DNA from: Candidatus Nomurabacteria bacterium RIFCSPLOWO2_01_FULL_41_12
Lineage (GTDB): Bacteria; Patescibacteriota; Minisyncoccia; Phycocordibacterales; UBA9973
Reading direction: 5' to 3'
Assembly: GCA_001787035.1 (NCBI GenBank)
Contig: MFUY01000001.1
Span: forward strand, 1,843 to 8,404
Length of the DNA stretch: 6,562 bases
Position numbers and translations under genes: made by a program. The stretch's first letter is position 1; every line of letters starts with the position of its first letter. Of this stretch, positions 5,257-6,562 are shown one piece after another. The notes beneath the pieces are model-generated. The model was not told the DNA's origin. It made no database searches and saw only the letters and a list, made by a program, of their open reading frames with translations.

Positions 5257-5261
5257 AAATT

Positions 5262-5334
5262 GCTTGGGTAGCTCAGTCAGTAGAGCATTCCCCTGAAGAG
5301 GGAAGGGTCGGCAGTGCGATTCTGCCCCCAAGCA
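5262..5334 (+). tRNA. tRNA-Phe (anticodon GAA) with altered D- and T-loops
   Basis: Acceptor GCTTGGG pairs with CCCAAGC, discriminator A. D arm GCTC-AGTCAGTA-GAGC, anticodon stem TTCCC/GGGAA with loop CTGAAGA (anticodon GAA at 5295-5297), variable loop GGGTC, T arm GGCAG-TGCGATT-CTGCC. All stems pair perfectly, so the gene is intact. CCA is not encoded. Position 18 is A (5279) and position 55 is G (5316), replacing the near-universal G18 and U55 that pair between the loops; G19 and C56 are kept. Confidence 0.95.
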
Positions 5335-5341
5335 CACATGA

Positions 5342-5422
5342 ATCCCGTTAGAGATTGTATAATACAAGTTTCATATTATAAATTAACCATGGATAGTTAT
5401 TTATGGAAATCTCTAACGGGAT
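5342..5422. repeat. 15-bp inverted repeat around a 51-base AT-rich spacer, upstream of the MFS gene
   Basis: ATCCCGTTAGAGATT (5342-5356) and AATCTCTAACGGGAT (5408-5422) are exact reverse complements. The left arm starts 7 bases after tRNA-Phe; the right arm includes the first two bases of the MFS start codon. The spacer is AT-rich and carries TATAAT at 5358-5363. The repeat is flanked on both sides by GA. It could be a hairpin controlling MFS translation in read-through RNA, or the terminal repeats of a tiny non-autonomous element. Confidence 0.85.
5358..5363 (+). promoter_or_regulatory. Candidate -10 for the MFS gene
   Basis: TATAAT is a perfect -10 hexamer but no good -35 or TG extension accompanies it. 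RNA from here would start near 5370, inside the spacer of the inverted repeat, and would lack the left arm. A second hexamer, TATAAA (5377-5382), sits 6 bases before the ATG of a tiny ORF at 5389. Confidence 0.45.
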
Positions 5423-5424
5423 GA
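5389..5424 (+). other. Possible 11-codon leader ORF overlapping the MFS start
   Basis: ATG at 5389 opens an 11-codon frame (MDSYLWKSLTG) whose TGA overlaps the MFS ATG as ATGA (5421-5424), the same junction as between the ABC gene and lepA. TATAAA lies exactly 6 bases before its ATG, the leaderless spacing seen at other genes here. It could deliver ribosomes to a gene without a Shine-Dalgarno sequence. Chance is a real alternative at this length. Confidence 0.25.
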
Positions 5425-6562
5425 ATAAGAAAAATATTTTTCTCTGGACTCTGTATGACTTCGCTAATTCAATAGTTTCTATCGTCTTTTTTTTATATTT
5501 TTCCCAATGGCTTGTCGTTGATAAAGGCGTGGCCGACTTTTGGTATAATATGATTTTTGCGGTTGGGTCACTTTTACTTTTATTTACAGCGCCCATTTTA
5601 GGGAGCATTGCGGATAAAAATGGCAAACAGCAAAATTACCTTAATAAAATCACGGTCCTTACTTTTTTCTTTTTCCTTAGCGCCTCATTTGTAACTCTGT
5701 TTTTATCTACTAAAGTGTTTTTAGCCGTATTGTTTTTTCTTCTTGCTAATTATTTTTATCAATTCTCTTTTGTTTTTTATAATGCGCTTTTAGCTTTTAT
5801 TGCCCCGAGAGAAAAATGGGGAAGAATATCAGGCATAGGCCAGACGGGGAATTGGCTTGGGCAAATTACTGGGCTGGCAATAACCTTGCCACTTACAACC
5901 GGCGCGGTGTATTTAGTGGGAGAAGCTGGCCGGGCTCAGAGTTTTCTGCCCGCGACCATTATATTTTTTATTCTGGCTCTGCCCATGCTACTATTTTTCA
6001 AATTACCAAAGCGAGATAATCCTGATTATAAAGTTAATTTTAAAGAAGAATATGGCAATTACTGGAACCAATTCAAAGAACTTATTAAAGTGCCTAATTT
6101 AGGGTTATTTCTTTTGTCTTTTTTCTTTTTTAACGATGCAATTATAACTGCTGCAACCAATTTCCCGATTTACCTGGAAAAGGTTTTTGCAGTTCCGGAT
6201 AAGACAAAATCAATAATCCTTTTAGGTATATTGGCGACTTCCGCTATCGGTGCTTTTTCTACGGGCCTGGTGGCAGATAAAATCGGGCTAAAAAAGACCT
6301 TGCTCGTTGTTTTAGGGAGCTGGGTCTTTATCTTTCCAGCTCTTGGTCTAATATCAAATTTCAAACTTTTTATCGTTTTTACGATTTTGATGGGTTTTAT
6401 GTATGGCGCGACGTGGGCAGTAGCGCGAGCAGCAATGACAGCTTTATGCCCTAAAGAAAAGATGAATTTCGGTTTTAGTTTTTATACTTTAGCCGAACGC
6501 GCCTCAACGCTTGTCGGACCTTTGGCATGGGGATTGATAGTCTCATTTATGGCGGGTACAGG
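5421..6562 (+). CDS. MFS transporter, UMF1/Atg22-like (3' end missing)
   Basis: The frame is open from ATG 5421 to the right edge, giving 380 residues with no stop or frameshift. The N-terminus carries LWTLYDFANS (8-17), the hallmark first helix of the UMF1/Atg22-like branch of the major facilitator superfamily. About ten or eleven hydrophobic helices follow, with the motif-A loop GSIADKNGK (61-69) between helices 2 and 3 and its repeat GLVADKIGLKK (282-292) in the second half, plus a cytoplasmic central loop rich in Lys and Glu (about 198-218). Family members run to about 400-450 residues, so little is missing. Yeast Atg22 exports amino acids from the vacuole; bacterial substrates are largely unknown. 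ATG 5403 is an in-frame alternative adding MEISNG. No Shine-Dalgarno sequence is seen; translation may depend on the leader ORF or on the inverted repeat around the start. Confidence 0.88.
   Translation, partial: MNKKNIFLWTLYDFANSIVSIVFFLYFSQWLVVDKGVADFWYNMIFAVGSLLLLFTAPILGSIADKNGKQQNYLNKITVLTFFFFLSASFVTLFLSTKVFLAVLFFLLANYFYQFSFVFYNALLAFIAPREKWGRISGIGQTGNWLGQITGLAITLPLTTGAVYLVGEAGRAQSFLPATIIFFILALPMLLFFKLPKRDNPDYKVNFKEEYGNYWNQFKELIKVPNLGLFLLSFFFFNDAIITAATNFPIYLEKVFAVPDKTKSIILLGILATSAIGAFSTGLVADKIGLKKTLLVVLGSWVFIFPALGLISNFKLFIVFTILMGFMYGATWAVARAAMTALCPKEKMNFGFSFYTLAERASTLVGPLAWGLIVSFMAGT

Noticed and set aside
5816..6019. A 67-codon plus-strand ORF inside the MFS gene
   Set aside because: It is in another frame from the continuous MFS reading frame, which carries conserved membrane helices across the same bases.

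Overview
The window looks like a chromosomal piece from a bacterium of the Candidate Phyla Radiation (Patescibacteria, Parcubacteria-like). This placement is inferred from several traits: AT-rich coding sequence, tightly packed short genes, tiny single-pass membrane proteins, a minimal DivIC/FtsB-type protein, a soluble GGDEF protein, tRNA genes without an encoded CCA, and starts mostly lacking a Shine-Dalgarno sequence. TGA ends both the ABC transporter gene and lepA, so the code is the standard bacterial one and not the UGA=Gly code of Gracilibacteria/Absconditabacteria. No phage, transposase or CRISPR signature was seen.

Layout. 1-1235: 3' two-thirds of an ABC exporter, open at the left edge. 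1232-3127: lepA (EF4), overlapping the ABC stop by ATGA. 3129-3242 (minus): a short ORF for a 37-residue single-pass membrane protein, convergent with lepA and divergent from the next gene. 3262-3636: DivIC/FtsB-like division protein. 3641-3711 (minus): tRNA-Gly(CCC). 3793-4038: glutaredoxin-like protein. 4042-4113 (minus): tRNA-Arg(CCT). 4188-4943: GGDEF protein. 4981-5256: 91-residue membrane protein of unknown role. 5262-5334: tRNA-Phe(GAA). 5421-6562: UMF1/Atg22-like MFS transporter, open at the right edge. No gap between genes exceeds about 155 bases.

Functionally this is housekeeping content: export, translation, division, redox, possible c-di-GMP signalling and uptake or efflux. No single pathway unites it. 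ABC-lepA is the only clear translationally coupled pair. The 91-residue gene and tRNA-Phe are probably co-transcribed.

The unusual signals are small-scale. (1) lepA carries two palindromic, in-frame segments, a perfect 15-bp-arm hairpin and a 70-base stem-loop, each at a place where the protein is longer than typical LepA; they resemble palindromic elements inserted into a coding gene. (2) Four genes share an extended -10 (TGnTAnnnT) exactly 6 bases before ATG, predicting leaderless mRNAs; two of these are divergent and their -10 boxes overlap. (3) tRNA-Phe has a paired change at 18 and 55 (A18/G55 instead of G18/U55). (4) A long-range inverted repeat spans the leader of the MFS gene and covers its start codon. 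(5) Both guanine-recognition motifs of LepA are non-canonical.
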